The notes: generated by a model from the letters alone, not told the origin. Shown: positions 1-7,921, counted from the first letter of the stretch. The stretch is 21,753 nucleotides of DNA from GCA-2725625 sp964574215 (GCA_964574215.1 CAZNLR010000062.1:1-21753), one strand, 5' to 3'. Made by a program: numbers and translations.

Positions 1-1752
1 GCCGGAGACCCGGAATGCTCCTTCGTCGAATTCCATGTCGGCTTCGGCGGATTCCAACATATGGGCGGCGATGCGCGTTCCCTTGGCGATGATCTTATCC
101 GCCGCGCCGCTCAGCGCCGCGCCGCCGATCATGGCCGATCGGGAACCGATGGTGCCGGAACCGAAACTCACTTGATCCGTATCGTCGTCGACCACCAGGA
201 TATCGTCGCCGTCGACGCCCAGCATGTGCGACAGCATGATCTTGTACATGGTTTCGTGACTTTGGCCCTGATCCTTGGTGCCGACCATGAGCTTGACCGA
301 TCCCGTCGGATCAAATCGGATTTCAACCTGTTCCGCAAAACCGCCGCCCGAATGCTCGATCATGTTGGCGATTCCCAGTCCCCTGAGTTTACCGTCCAAT
401 GAGGATGCCTCTCGCCTTGCGTCAAAATTGACTGCATCTGCGGCGGCAAGCGCCAGGTCCATGTTTTTTTCGAATTCACCGGAATCATAGTTGAAGATCA
501 AACCGGTCTGGTAGGGCATGGCGTCGGCGGGAATGATGTTGCGGCGGCGCAATTCCACCCGGTCGATGCCCGTTTCCAAGGCGGCGATATCGATCAGCCG
601 TTCCAGCACATAAATCGCTTCCGGACGACCGGCGCCGCGGTAGGGTCCCGTCGGCTGGGTGTTGGTGTAGACGCAGGTCACTTCGGCATGGATCGCCGGC
701 GTGGTGTAGACGCCTGCCAGACTGCCCAGGTTTGAAAATGTCGGGACCATGCTTGAGAAGCCCGACATGTAAGCGCCCATGTTGCAGGTGGTCCTTAGAC
801 GTAGTGCTAAAAACTTGCCGTTTTCGTCCAAGGCCAGTTCCGCCACGGAAATCTGATCCCGCGCGTGATCGTCCGCCAGGAAAGCCTCACTGCGTTCGCA
901 CACCCATTTGACGGGCCGGCCTAAATCACGTGCCGCCATCAGGCACAAGCGTATCTCCGGATAGTGTCCTTCCTTGAGACCGAAGGCGCCGCCGATATCC
1001 CGGCACACGACGCGCATTTGAATTTCCGGAATCTGAAAAACGCTTTCCGCCAGCTGCCGGCGGGAAATGTGCGGGGTCTGGGTGTCACCGTAGAGAGTAA
1101 AGCGTTCGTCTTCAGCGTCATAGACGCCGACACAGCCTCTGGTCTCCATGGGATTGGCCGATATCCGATTGATCACGAAGCGCTCTTTGACCACATGGGC
1201 AGCGCCTTGAATGGCTGCTGCTACCGTCGCCACGTCGCCGGTATCGGAAACGTTTGAAATATTACTAGGAAAATCTGGCCAAATTTGCGGGCTCGCGGAA
1301 TCCGCCGCCCGATCCGTTGCCATAACTGCCGGAATGGGTTTGTACTCGACATGAACAAGTTCAGCTGCGTCCTTGGCCTGATTTACACTCTCCGCCACGA
1401 CGAAAGCGACGGGATCACCGATACATCGAACCGTATCGCCGACCAGACCCGGATGCGGAGCGTCGTAATGGGAAGATCCATCGGGCCGCGTGCGGGGCGG
1501 AAAATGGGTACCCGTTCGGCCCAGTCCTTGTGCCACCACGTCTTCATGCGTATAGACCGCCAGGACACCTGGCGCGGTCTTGGCAGCTTCGGTATCGATG
1601 GATTGAATATGTCCGTGGGCATGCGGGGATCGGACGGTATAGCCATAGGCCTGGCCGCTCAGCTTGGTATCGCTGACATAGCGGCCACGCCCGGTCAGCA
1701 GACGGGGGTCTTCCGTTCGCGGAACCGATTGTCCCATTCCCATTTTGACCAT
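1..1752 (-). CDS. Molybdenum hydroxylase large subunit, CoxL/xanthine dehydrogenase family (3' end missing)
   Basis: I translated the minus strand from the ATG at 1752 and it is open without a stop to the window edge (584 codons; the family is usually about 750-800 residues, so the C-terminus is missing). The start is preceded by GGAGAGGA. An a/b hammerhead domain occupies roughly residues 20-130, then the molybdopterin-binding domain begins. Recognisable motifs are the RDIGGAFG loop (about 270-278) and PYRGAGRPEA at 370-379. In this family the large subunit carries the molybdenum cofactor and hydroxylates its substrate, with electrons passing to FeS and FAD subunits. The loop is RGAGR, not the RCSFR of true (form I) CO dehydrogenase, so the substrate is probably an aldehyde, purine, aromatic or acyl-CoA compound, not CO. 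It is cytoplasmic with no signal peptide. It probably shared a transcript with the truncated gene at 1817-1966, 64 bases upstream. No FeS or FAD subunit is visible in this window. Confidence 0.9.
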   Translation of the reverse strand, partial: MVKMGMGQSVPRTEDPRLLTGRGRYVSDTKLSGQAYGYTVRSPHAHGHIQSIDTEAAKTAPGVLAVYTHEDVVAQGLGRTGTHFPPRTRPDGSSHYDAPHPGLVGDTVRCIGDPVAFVVAESVNQAKDAAELVHVEYKPIPAVMATDRAADSASPQIWPDFPSNISNVSDTGDVATVAAAIQGAAHVVKERFVINRISANPMETRGCVGVYDAEDERFTLYGDTQTPHISRRQLAESVFQIPEIQMRVVCRDIGGAFGLKEGHYPEIRLCLMAARDLGRPVKWVCERSEAFLADDHARDQISVAELALDENGKFLALRLRTTCNMGAYMSGFSSMVPTFSNLGSLAGVYTTPAIHAEVTCVYTNTQPTGPYRGAGRPEAIYVLERLIDIAALETGIDRVELRRRNIIPADAMPYQTGLIFNYDSGEFEKNMDLALAAADAVNFDARREASSLDGKLRGLGIANMIEHSGGGFAEQVEIRFDPTGSVKLMVGTKDQGQSHETMYKIMLSHMLGVDGDDILVVDDDTDQVSFGSGTIGSRSAMIGGAALSGAADKIIAKGTRIAAHMLESAEADMEFDEGAFRVSG

Positions 1753-1816
1753 GCGTTATTCCTCTCCCTGCGGTTAGAAGAGAATTTCAGGGATTCGGGC
1801 CGGTGGTCAAGGCCGG

Positions 1817-1966
1817 TTAGTTCGGTTTGATAACCGGCCCGGCGTAAGCGTCCTTGGTTTCGGGGAAGAATTTCTGCATCAGGCGGAAGGCGCAGATATC
1901 CTTGGTGCCGTCCATGTGGGAGAACATCAGGGCGTCACGCATATATTTTTCCACACCGAATTCGAT
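1817..1966 (-). pseudogene. C-terminal remnant of a probable acyl-CoA dehydrogenase
   Basis: The minus strand ending at the TAA (1817-1819) encodes about 48 residues that read like a real protein C-terminus: VEKYMRDALMF, then DGTKDI, then a tail ending in GPVIKPN. The pattern RDA followed about eight residues later by GT and an I matches the C-terminal helices of acyl-CoA dehydrogenases (typically VERxxRDAxxxxIYEGTNEI). Upstream of about 1966 the similarity stops, and the DNA instead encodes, on the other strand, the body of a TRAP solute-binding protein. More than 85% of the gene is therefore missing. It points the same way as the molybdenum hydroxylase gene and probably stood in the same operon. 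The family assignment rests on a short stretch; the truncation itself is clearer. Confidence 0.55.
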
Positions 1967-2861
1967 CATGGTGCCATTCGCTAAGGGCGCCAGTAAAGAT
2001 TCTGGCGGCACCATACAAATCGATACCTTTCCAGGTGGTTCGATGGGCAAAAACCCCCGGTCACAGCTCAAATTAGCCCTCGATGGAGTCGTCGATATAT
2101 CGTGGATCATTCCATCCTATACGCCGGGACGTTTCCCCGACAACGGTGTGTTTGAACTGCCTGGTTTATTCAACAATGTTTATGAATCGTCTAACACGGT
2201 CTGGCGCATTTTTAAAAAGGGTATGCTGCGGGGATTTGAAAACGTTTACGTCGTCTCGCTCTTTCAAAATCATCCCTATTACGTATTCACCAAGAAAAAA
2301 GTTAGTAAATTGAGTGATTTGAAGGGGCTCAAAATCAGAGCCGCAGGTCCGGTCTTTGGCGCTTCGATAAAAGCCGTCGGCGCGACTCCGGTCGGCATGC
2401 CGGCACCCGCTATTGCCGAAAATATCAGCCGGGGCATCATGGACGGATCAACATTGGAGTTTAACGGCTATTACGCCTTTCGCATCAAAGACGTTGCCCG
2501 CTATACCTTGCAGTCCAGCACCGGCACCGGACTATTTGGCACGGCATCTTTGGCAACTGTGATGAACAAAAAGGTATTTGATGGCCTGCCGGAAAAAGCA
2601 CGTAAGTCAATAATGAAACATAGCGGCCAGGTGACGACCGATAATTTCATTAAAGTCCACGACACTTTTAATACAAAACTAATGAAGATTTCTGATAAAA
2701 ATCCAGACTTGCACATTAACCGCCTATCTGCCGATGACCAAAAAAAGTTTGATGCAAAGATGGCGGTGGTTATCAGTGAGTGGGCCAGTAAAAGCGACCG
2801 GCGTAAAAAGCTGTTGGCCGCCGTGCGGGCCGAAGTCAAAGCCCTGCGTGCCGGTAAATAA
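1854..2861 (+). CDS. dctP: TRAP transporter solute-binding protein, DctP family, 5' end disrupted
   Basis: The open frame has 335 codons, but only residues from about 36-39 onward look like a DctP protein. Before that the frame runs antisense through the acyl-CoA dehydrogenase remnant. Family features are LDGVVDISWIIPSYTPGRFP (77-95), the ligand-binding arginine region KLSDLKGLKIRAAG (152-165), and MDGSTLEFNGYYAF further on. The protein captures a carboxylate in the periplasm and passes it to DctQM. No signal peptide is visible at any in-frame start, including the ATG at 1968 (residue 39), so as it stands the product would stay in the cytoplasm and is probably non-functional. dctQ and dctM follow directly and appear intact. 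A frameshifted or rearranged signal sequence is not present just upstream. I am confident of the family and unsure of the start. Confidence 0.85.
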   Translation: MVSGKNFCIRRKAQISLVPSMWENIRASRIYFSTPNSIMVPFAKGASKDSGGTIQIDTFPGGSMGKNPRSQLKLALDGVVDISWIIPSYTPGRFPDNGVFELPGLFNNVYESSNTVWRIFKKGMLRGFENVYVVSLFQNHPYYVFTKKKVSKLSDLKGLKIRAAGPVFGASIKAVGATPVGMPAPAIAENISRGIMDGSTLEFNGYYAFRIKDVARYTLQSSTGTGLFGTASLATVMNKKVFDGLPEKARKSIMKHSGQVTTDNFIKVHDTFNTKLMKISDKNPDLHINRLSADDQKKFDAKMAVVISEWASKSDRRKKLLAAVRAEVKALRAGK

Positions 2862-2884
2862 CCTGATCTGGTCGCAGATTTAGG

Positions 2885-3391
2885 ATGTCCGACACGATAT
2901 CGAATGCCGAGGCGTGGGGTGGTCGTATTGCCAGATTGCTATCGCTCCTTGGCATTCTCGGGTTCGTCGTTCTCGCCATGGCAACGATATCAGATGTCAT
3001 GCTGCGTTGGCTTTTCTCGGCTCCGATCGATGGCTTTGCAGAGGTTGCCCGTCTGGGGGTCGCCCTATTTTCGGCGACCTTCCTGCCGGCCGCACTTATC
3101 GAACGCTATCACATCTCCATCGATTTTTTTGGTAAGTGGTTAGGGGCCCGCTGGTATCGAATTTTCGATGTGTTCGCGGCAACTGTAACTCTGGGCTTTT
3201 TTGCTCTCATGGGCTGGGAGTTTATCGGTTACACCCAAGAACTTGCGTCAGCCGGTGAAACCACTTGGATCATCGGCATTAAGGTTGCGCCTTATTGGTG
3301 GGTCGTGACCGGCTTCGTCATTCTCTGCGCCCCGGTGCAATTGCTCGTGCTGCTTCGCGTGATCCTGCGTCCCGCCGAAGTCCCGGGGTAG
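2885..3391 (+). CDS. dctQ: TRAP transporter small permease, DctQ family
   Basis: A 168-residue protein with four hydrophobic segments (about 17-38, 50-68, 90-110 and 130-155), the usual layout of the TRAP small membrane subunit. The family-typical middle reads EVARLGVALFSATFLPAALIERYHISIDF. It partners with the large permease DctM to form the inner-membrane channel, driven by the sodium or proton gradient. It starts 23 bases after the dctP stop and ends 9 bases before dctM, so the three form one transcription unit. The ribosome site before the ATG is weak (TTTAGG directly abutting), which fits translation coupled to the upstream gene. The substrate cannot be read from this subunit. Confidence 0.9.
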   Translation: MSDTISNAEAWGGRIARLLSLLGILGFVVLAMATISDVMLRWLFSAPIDGFAEVARLGVALFSATFLPAALIERYHISIDFFGKWLGARWYRIFDVFAATVTLGFFALMGWEFIGYTQELASAGETTWIIGIKVAPYWWVVTGFVILCAPVQLLVLLRVILRPAEVPG

Positions 3392-3400
3392 ACAGAGAAT

Positions 3401-4708
3401 ATGGATCCCATTTTACTTGCTATCCTCGGATTGCTCAGCATGTTTGCGCTTATCTTGCTGCATGTGCCGATCGGCGTTTCCATGGGCGTAACGGGCATTA
3501 TCGGCTACGGTCTACTAAATAATTTCGGATCATCTATTACCTTGGCTGCCACTGAAACGGCGGGCGTACTCGCCAGTCTGGATCTTGCCGTCATCCCTCT
3601 GTTTCTCTTGATGGGCAGTTTCGCCGGCGCGTCGGGATTGTCGGCCGATATTTATAAGCTTGCCAATGCCTTTATCGGCCATCGCCGTGGCGGCCTCGCC
3701 CTGGCGACAATCGGGGGCTGTGCGGGCTTCGGCGCGGTGTGCGGGTCGTCAGTGGCCACGGCTGCCACCATGGGCCGTGTGGCGTTGCCGGAAATGTTAA
3801 AGCACAACTACGCGCCATCTTTGGCGACTGGTTCAATCGCCGCCGGCGGGACACTCGGCATGTTGATACCGCCGTCCATTATTATGGTGATATACGCCTT
3901 CCTGACCGAGCAGTTTGTCATCACGCTATTTATTGCCGCATTGGTTCCCGCGGTCATCGCCATCGCCATGCATTTTGTGGCCATTGCGGTCGTTGTACGC
4001 CTCAACCCGGAGGCTGGTCCTGGCGGCGAGCGAATGCCCTGGCCGGAACGCTGGCAGGTTGTCAAGGAAAGTTGGGGGGTCATGGTGCTGTTGCTGGCTG
4101 TTATCGGCGGCATTTATGGTGGCGTATTCACGGTCAATGAGGCTGCTGCCCTTGGCGCCGTAATGGCCTTTCTGTTTACCGTATTTCGGAGAAAAATGTC
4201 GCTAGGCGTCCTGCGTGAAGTCGTGCGTGACGCGGCACTCAATACAGCGATGATTTACATTATCATCGCCGGCGCTTCGATATTTACCTTCTTTATTGCA
4301 GACACGCGCATGCCGGCGGCGCTGACCTCTGCCATCATCGATGCCAATTTACCGCCGCTGGGCGTCATTTTCGTTTTGATGATCATGTACCTGGTCTTGG
4401 GCAGCGTCTTCGATACGGTGGCGGCGATGTTGATCACCTTGCCTTTCATATTCCCATTGGTCACCGGTCTTGGCTACGACCCCATCTGGTGGGGCGTAAT
4501 TTTGGTCATGGTGATGGAGGTCGGTATGATAACGCCGCCCATCGGCATGAATGTTTTCGTCATATACGGCGCGGCTAAAGATGTTGCCTTGAAAACCATA
4601 TTCCACGGGATCTTGCCGTTTTTCTATGCCGACCTGGTCCGGATTACTTTGATCATTTTGTTTCCGGCTTTGGCCTTGTGGCTGCCGGCGGCGTTGGGTA
4701 TGAAATAG
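3401..4708 (+). CDS. dctM: TRAP transporter large permease, DctM family
   Basis: A 435-residue, very hydrophobic protein with about 11-12 membrane segments, the normal length for DctM. Diagnostic stretches are the glycine-rich GGCAGFGAVCGSSVATAATMG near residues 106-126, GTLGMLIPPSIIMVIYAF near 150-167, and MEVGMITPPIGMNVFVI towards the C-terminus, which is the second half of the inverted repeat. It forms the transport path of the tripartite carrier in the inner membrane. It follows dctQ after 9 bases. A short GC stem with a weak T-rich tail (4712-4737) lies after its stop but may not end transcription, because the regulator gene follows in the same direction. Confidence 0.93.
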   Translation: MDPILLAILGLLSMFALILLHVPIGVSMGVTGIIGYGLLNNFGSSITLAATETAGVLASLDLAVIPLFLLMGSFAGASGLSADIYKLANAFIGHRRGGLALATIGGCAGFGAVCGSSVATAATMGRVALPEMLKHNYAPSLATGSIAAGGTLGMLIPPSIIMVIYAFLTEQFVITLFIAALVPAVIAIAMHFVAIAVVVRLNPEAGPGGERMPWPERWQVVKESWGVMVLLLAVIGGIYGGVFTVNEAAALGAVMAFLFTVFRRKMSLGVLREVVRDAALNTAMIYIIIAGASIFTFFIADTRMPAALTSAIIDANLPPLGVIFVLMIMYLVLGSVFDTVAAMLITLPFIFPLVTGLGYDPIWWGVILVMVMEVGMITPPIGMNVFVIYGAAKDVALKTIFHGILPFFYADLVRITLIILFPALALWLPAALGMK

Positions 4709-4711
4709 CGA

Positions 4712-4742
4712 CCGCTGACCGGAGCGGCGACGCTTTATTTTG
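4712..4742 (+). terminator. Weak hairpin after dctM
   Basis: CCGCT (4712-4716) and AGCGG (4723-4727) can pair around a six-base loop, followed a few bases later by CTTTATTTTG. The stem is only five pairs and the T run is interrupted and not adjacent, so at best it is an attenuator between the transporter genes and the IclR regulator. Confidence 0.25.
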
Positions 4743-4750
4743 TCTCGGGG

Positions 4751-5578
4751 ATGGAATTTTGCTGTAATGGACCAATGTCGGGTCCTGCCAAAGAAGTTCA
4801 AAATCAAAAGTTTGTACGAGGGCTGCAGCGTGGCTTACAGGTGCTGCGGGTTCTCAACGCGAATAACCAAGCATCGGTTCTGGAGATCAGCCGGGCAACC
4901 AGCCTACCGCGGACGACCGTCTACCGGCTATTGGATACCTTGATTGACGCGGGGTACGTCAAAAAAGGTGACCGTAAAGAAATTTACTGCCTCACCGTTC
5001 AGGTTCACACCCTCAGCGAAGGGTATAAAGAGGAGTATTGGTTAACCGATATCGCCGAACCTATTATTACCGAATTGGGGCGGGAAATAGTCTGGCCTGT
5101 CGACATTGCAACGTTTGACGTCGATTCCATGACCATTCGCATTACCACCCACGCCTTCAGCCCGCTCTCATTGGAGCAAGGTTTGCCGGGCCAGCGGGTG
5201 CCGGTGCTCTCTACTGCCATCGGCCGCTCCTATATAGCGTTCTGCCCGAAAGCGGAGCGTGATTTGATCATCGAAAACTTAGCCGCCGGGTCAACGTCGG
5301 ACCGGGATCTGGCGCGCGACAAGGGCGAAGTGAAAAGGATGATCGCCGATGTTCGAATGCGGGGGTACGGTTACAGGATCGGCGGCCTTTTACCGAAAAT
5401 CGGCAGTATCGCCGTACCGGTTCGCTATCGGGACCGCGTTCTGGCTTCCATCAACATGCATTTTATCTTGTCGGCGATTTCCCTGGATGAGGCCGTAAAA
5501 AGGTATCTTCACCCGATGCTGCAAGCGGTGCAAAAAATAGAAGACGGTTTGTCGAATACTGATTTGCCTGATGATTGA
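4751..5578 (+). CDS. IclR-family transcriptional regulator, MhpR-like
   Basis: A 275-residue protein with an N-terminal winged helix-turn-helix (about 25-85: FVRGLQRGLQVLRVLNA, then VLEISRATSLPRTTVYRLLDTL) and a C-terminal IclR effector domain (about 95-265). Stretches such as EIVWPVDIATFDVDSM, VPVLSTAIGRSYIAFCP and GSIAVPVRYRDRVLASINM resemble MhpR, the activator of 3-(3-hydroxyphenyl)propionate catabolism, more than generic IclR. The effector is therefore plausibly an aromatic or hydroxylated carboxylic acid. It lies 42 bases after dctM and before a glutathione transferase, so it probably regulates this transport and catabolism cluster. The start is uncertain: the ATG at 4751 has only GGGG immediately before it, and ATG 4775 is an alternative; both precede the helix-turn-helix. 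Confidence 0.9.
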   Translation: MEFCCNGPMSGPAKEVQNQKFVRGLQRGLQVLRVLNANNQASVLEISRATSLPRTTVYRLLDTLIDAGYVKKGDRKEIYCLTVQVHTLSEGYKEEYWLTDIAEPIITELGREIVWPVDIATFDVDSMTIRITTHAFSPLSLEQGLPGQRVPVLSTAIGRSYIAFCPKAERDLIIENLAAGSTSDRDLARDKGEVKRMIADVRMRGYGYRIGGLLPKIGSIAVPVRYRDRVLASINMHFILSAISLDEAVKRYLHPMLQAVQKIEDGLSNTDLPDD

Positions 5579-5658
5579 TAGACGGTAATCTAAATGACGA
5601 AAAGGGGCGGGATAAACAAAAGAAACCCAATGAAGAACCCAGGGGAGTCTTTTCGGGA

Positions 5659-6390
5659 ATGCTGAAGCTTTACCACTATTGGAGTTCCACCTGTTCACGC
5701 AAGGTCAGGTTCTGCCTGGCCGAAAAGCAATTGGAATGGGAAAGCCGTCATACCGATATCATCGAAAAAAAGGAACATTTGGAACCGTGGTATATTGAAC
5801 TCAATCCCAACGGCGTTGTACCGACGCTGGATCACGACGGCAATATCGTTACTGAATCGAATATTATTATTGAATATCTGGACAGCGCTTTCCCGGACAT
5901 TCCGTTGCGGCCGCAGAATCCAGTCGACCAAGCCCGCATGCGATTATGGTTGGATAAGGCCGAGACCACTGTTCATCGGCATATCAATATTATTTCCTAC
6001 AACAAACGTCATATTCCCCGCATGAAGAATTATACCGAAAACGAACGCCGGGAAATTATCATGCGTTACCCGAACAAAGTCAGTCAGCGTGTTATGTTGA
6101 GACGCCTGGCGCGGGGCGTATCGGCGGATGACGAGGCTTTTGCCGAAAGTGTTTTGTCCGATGTCATGGATGAAATGGAGGCGACTTTAAGCGGATCGAC
6201 TTGGCTTGCCGGGGACAGTTTTTCCCTGGCGGATATTTCAATTGCGCCGTTTATTGAGCGGTTTGAAGCAAACGGTTTGGAACGGCTCGTCGATTTCAGC
6301 AACAGGCCCAGCACCGGAGATTGGTGGACACGGGTTCAATCAAGGGAGTCTTTCAAAACCGCGCTTGCTTTCGCCAATCCCGATGCTTGA
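5659..6390 (+). CDS. Glutathione S-transferase family protein
   Basis: The start ATG at 5659 is preceded by AGGGGAG (5641-5647) and opens a 243-residue protein that begins with a thioredoxin-fold strand (MLKLYHYW). The frame is open further upstream, but that leader is polar and lacks a ribosome site. The N-terminal domain has SSTCSRKVR (9-17), with Ser and Cys candidates for glutathione activation, the cis-proline loop NGVVPTL (51-57) and ESNII (66-70), which binds the gamma-glutamyl group. A helical C-terminal domain follows, with WLAGDSFSLADISIAPF. The motif set resembles zeta-like and dehalogenase-type transferases that isomerise or detoxify aromatic breakdown products. It sits between the IclR regulator and a YciI-like protein, so a role in the same catabolic pathway is likely; the exact substrate is not readable. 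Confidence 0.9.
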   Translation: MLKLYHYWSSTCSRKVRFCLAEKQLEWESRHTDIIEKKEHLEPWYIELNPNGVVPTLDHDGNIVTESNIIIEYLDSAFPDIPLRPQNPVDQARMRLWLDKAETTVHRHINIISYNKRHIPRMKNYTENERREIIMRYPNKVSQRVMLRRLARGVSADDEAFAESVLSDVMDEMEATLSGSTWLAGDSFSLADISIAPFIERFEANGLERLVDFSNRPSTGDWWTRVQSRESFKTALAFANPDA

Positions 6391-6407
6391 TCTAACAGGA
6401 GAATATA

Positions 6408-6770
6408 ATGGCAGACGATTCCGCACATAATTATCTCGGCAAAGAGTTATACGTCATCCTCTCGACCCCGAAAGGCCCGCCCGAGGAGATCGCCAAAATA
6501 TTACCGGAGCATTTGGAGCAGCAAGTTAATCTGGAGAACAAAGGCATTCTGTTTGCCGCAGGACCAATGTTCGAAGAAGGCAGCGACAAGCCCGTGCGCG
6601 GCATGATTATCGTTCGTGCCGACAGTTTTGATCATGCGCGGGAAATTGCGGATGCTGATCCGTTTCACCGGGCCGGTCTGCGCGAGTACAAGATCGACAA
6701 GTGGAAGATCAATGAGGGCAGCTATTCGGTCACCATCAGTTATTCAGATCAAAGCGTAGAGATCAACTAA
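6408..6770 (+). CDS. YciI-like protein
   Basis: A 120-residue protein with AGGAG six bases before its ATG, 17 bases after the transferase stop. It has the YciI (dimeric alpha-beta barrel) pattern: an N-terminal strand ELYVILSTP, a histidine at 35 in LPEHLEQQ, the strand GILFAAGPMFE (46-56), and DADPFHRAGL (82-91) near the C-terminal strand. YciI-type domains are small enzymes or accessory proteins; some relatives act as muconolactone-isomerase-like or dehalogenation enzymes. Linked to a transferase and an MhpR-like regulator, it may process a ring-cleavage product, but that is inference. It ends 26 bases before the convergent gene at 6797. Confidence 0.85.
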   Translation: MADDSAHNYLGKELYVILSTPKGPPEEIAKILPEHLEQQVNLENKGILFAAGPMFEEGSDKPVRGMIIVRADSFDHAREIADADPFHRAGLREYKIDKWKINEGSYSVTISYSDQSVEIN

Positions 6771-6796
6771 CGTTAATTTAGGGCGGGAGAACCGGA

Positions 6797-7069
6797 TTAA
6801 CCAGCGGCGACAGCGGAATAGGGCTCTACGATTTTGGCAAGTTTCCGGGAATGTTTTCCGAGAGTGCCGACGTTGATGTTGTCCAGGTTATTACTGTATT
6901 CATTCAGCGAAGCCCCCAAGGCTTCAATCTTATCCTGTAGCTTGGCGTTTACCGACCTGAATTCGGCTATTGCCTCACTTTGCTCCTGCAGTGCCGCATC
7001 GATTCTTGCCACCGCCGCGGAAAGCCTGTTTAACTGCACTTTTTTGGTTGGAAATTGAATAACGCCCAT
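6797..7069 (-). CDS. Small coiled-coil protein of unknown function
   Basis: I chose the ATG at 7069 because it has AGGAAG five bases upstream; a longer start at 7093 has no ribosome site. The 90-residue product begins MGVIQFPTKK and then has a long helical region with heptad spacing (about 14-60: RLSAAVARIDAALQEQSEAI and following) and a C-terminal tail rich in K and A. There is no signal peptide or membrane segment, so it is probably a cytoplasmic oligomerising protein. It is not a family I can name. It faces the yciI-like gene tail-to-tail and lies 155 bases downstream of the tandem-YciI gene in an AT-rich gap that may hold its own promoter. Confidence 0.65.
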   Translation of the reverse strand: MGVIQFPTKKVQLNRLSAAVARIDAALQEQSEAIAEFRSVNAKLQDKIEALGASLNEYSNNLDNINVGTLGKHSRKLAKIVEPYSAVAAG

Positions 7070-7206
7070 TGTTCTTCCTAACGTGAATGTCATTGTTTTT
7101 AATTGGTAAGAACTTTAACAAAGACTAATACTGAAGGAATGAAAATGGTGTTAATAGGTTATGAATTAGTGTGACAAATTTATTGTTTGCCAGTCATTAG
7201 CATATT

Positions 7207-7224
7207 TTTTTAATTGATTAAAAA
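7207..7224. repeat. AT-only perfect inverted repeat next to the tandem-YciI stop
   Basis: TTTTTAAT, TG, ATTAAAAA forms a perfect eight-base dyad directly against the stop codon of the minus-strand gene at 7225. It lacks GC pairs, so it is a poor terminator. It could be a weak one, or part of the promoter region of the gene at 7069. Confidence 0.35.
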
Positions 7225-7842
7225 TTACATCGGCCGGTCAAAAACGCGGCCAAACCGCCAGCCGTAAAATTCGACTTTTTCGAATAACCCCCCGTAATTA
7301 AACGGTTCTTTGTCCCAGAACTCTTTCGCGGCGGCCAGATCAGGGACATCGATTATCATTAAACTGCCTACCTGCTGCTCGCCGTCATTGTCCATCAGAG
7401 GACCACGGGTGATGTATAAACCGCTCACACTCGCTTGGTAAGATTCGTGCTCGGCCCGGAGTTCATCCCGTAACTTCCCCACGTTTGGCTTGTCGATGGC
7501 GTGAATCAGGTACTGGACGTTGCCTTTGATTCGCGGGCAGTCCCGCCACGTGTAGGGCACGCTTGGCGACCAGCGATGAATTTCCGGACCGTACTGCAAT
7601 CCGGCGATAACATACGGTTCGTCCTCGACATTTTTTTCCGCTGCCGCCCGGTCGGGCAAATCGATCAGCCTGATGCTGCCTTTCTCTTTCTTTAAATCGT
7701 CGCTCAACAGCGGACCGGCAAAGAGGGTCGCCTCATCAAAGTCCTTGAGATAGTCGAGGTGCGCCGCCCGGTTGGCGTCGCGCAACGACCCGTCGTCTTC
7801 TTTGTCGAAAATTTTAATGGAAAATATCACTCGCGTCTCCAT
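7225..7842 (-). CDS. Tandem YciI-domain protein
   Basis: A 205-residue protein made of two YciI-like halves. The first half (about 1-98) has RVIFSIKIFD, His28, FAGPLLSDD and EDEPYVIAGL (73-82). The second (about 108-205) has VQYLIHAIDK, His132, ITRGPLMDN and DKEPFNYGGLFEKVEFYGW (177-195). Both keep the strand, His, GPL, acidic-P-Y/F-x-x-GL order typical of YciI, so this is an internal duplication or fusion giving an intramolecular version of the usual dimer. The ribosome site at the ATG is weak. It is divergent from the CBS-DUF294 gene and not in an operon with the single-domain relative at 6408. The function is unknown; a small enzyme acting on a lactone or aromatic product is one guess. Confidence 0.8.
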   Translation of the reverse strand: METRVIFSIKIFDKEDDGSLRDANRAAHLDYLKDFDEATLFAGPLLSDDLKKEKGSIRLIDLPDRAAAEKNVEDEPYVIAGLQYGPEIHRWSPSVPYTWRDCPRIKGNVQYLIHAIDKPNVGKLRDELRAEHESYQASVSGLYITRGPLMDNDGEQQVGSLMIIDVPDLAAAKEFWDKEPFNYGGLFEKVEFYGWRFGRVFDRPM

Positions 7843-7907
7843 ATGCTAGGTTGTTCCGCCTCTCGTCGCTAAAAGTAACCGCGTTAAAAGCGGAAAGGCA
7901 AATAAAT

Positions 7908-7921
7908 TTGAGTTAAATCAA
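7908..7921 (+). promoter_or_regulatory. FNR/FixK-like box upstream of the CBS-DUF294 gene
   Basis: TTGAGTTAAATCAA fits the TTGA-N6-TCAA core bound by FNR/FixK/Anr-type regulators, with one mismatch to the TTGAT-N4-ATCAA consensus. A TAGTAT at 7946-7951 could be a -10 element, which would put the box about 43 bases before the start of transcription, a class II activator position. The site is in the divergent gap 7843-8012, so it could serve either gene. A single match in AT-rich DNA is weak evidence. Confidence 0.35.

Noticed and set aside
61..402. 113-codon plus-strand open frame
   Set aside because: It is antisense to the molybdenum hydroxylase gene, which reads through with family motifs on the minus strand.
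4349..4807. 152-codon minus-strand open frame
   Set aside because: It is antisense to dctM and the regulator start; the product is polar and Gln/His/Asp-rich without motifs.
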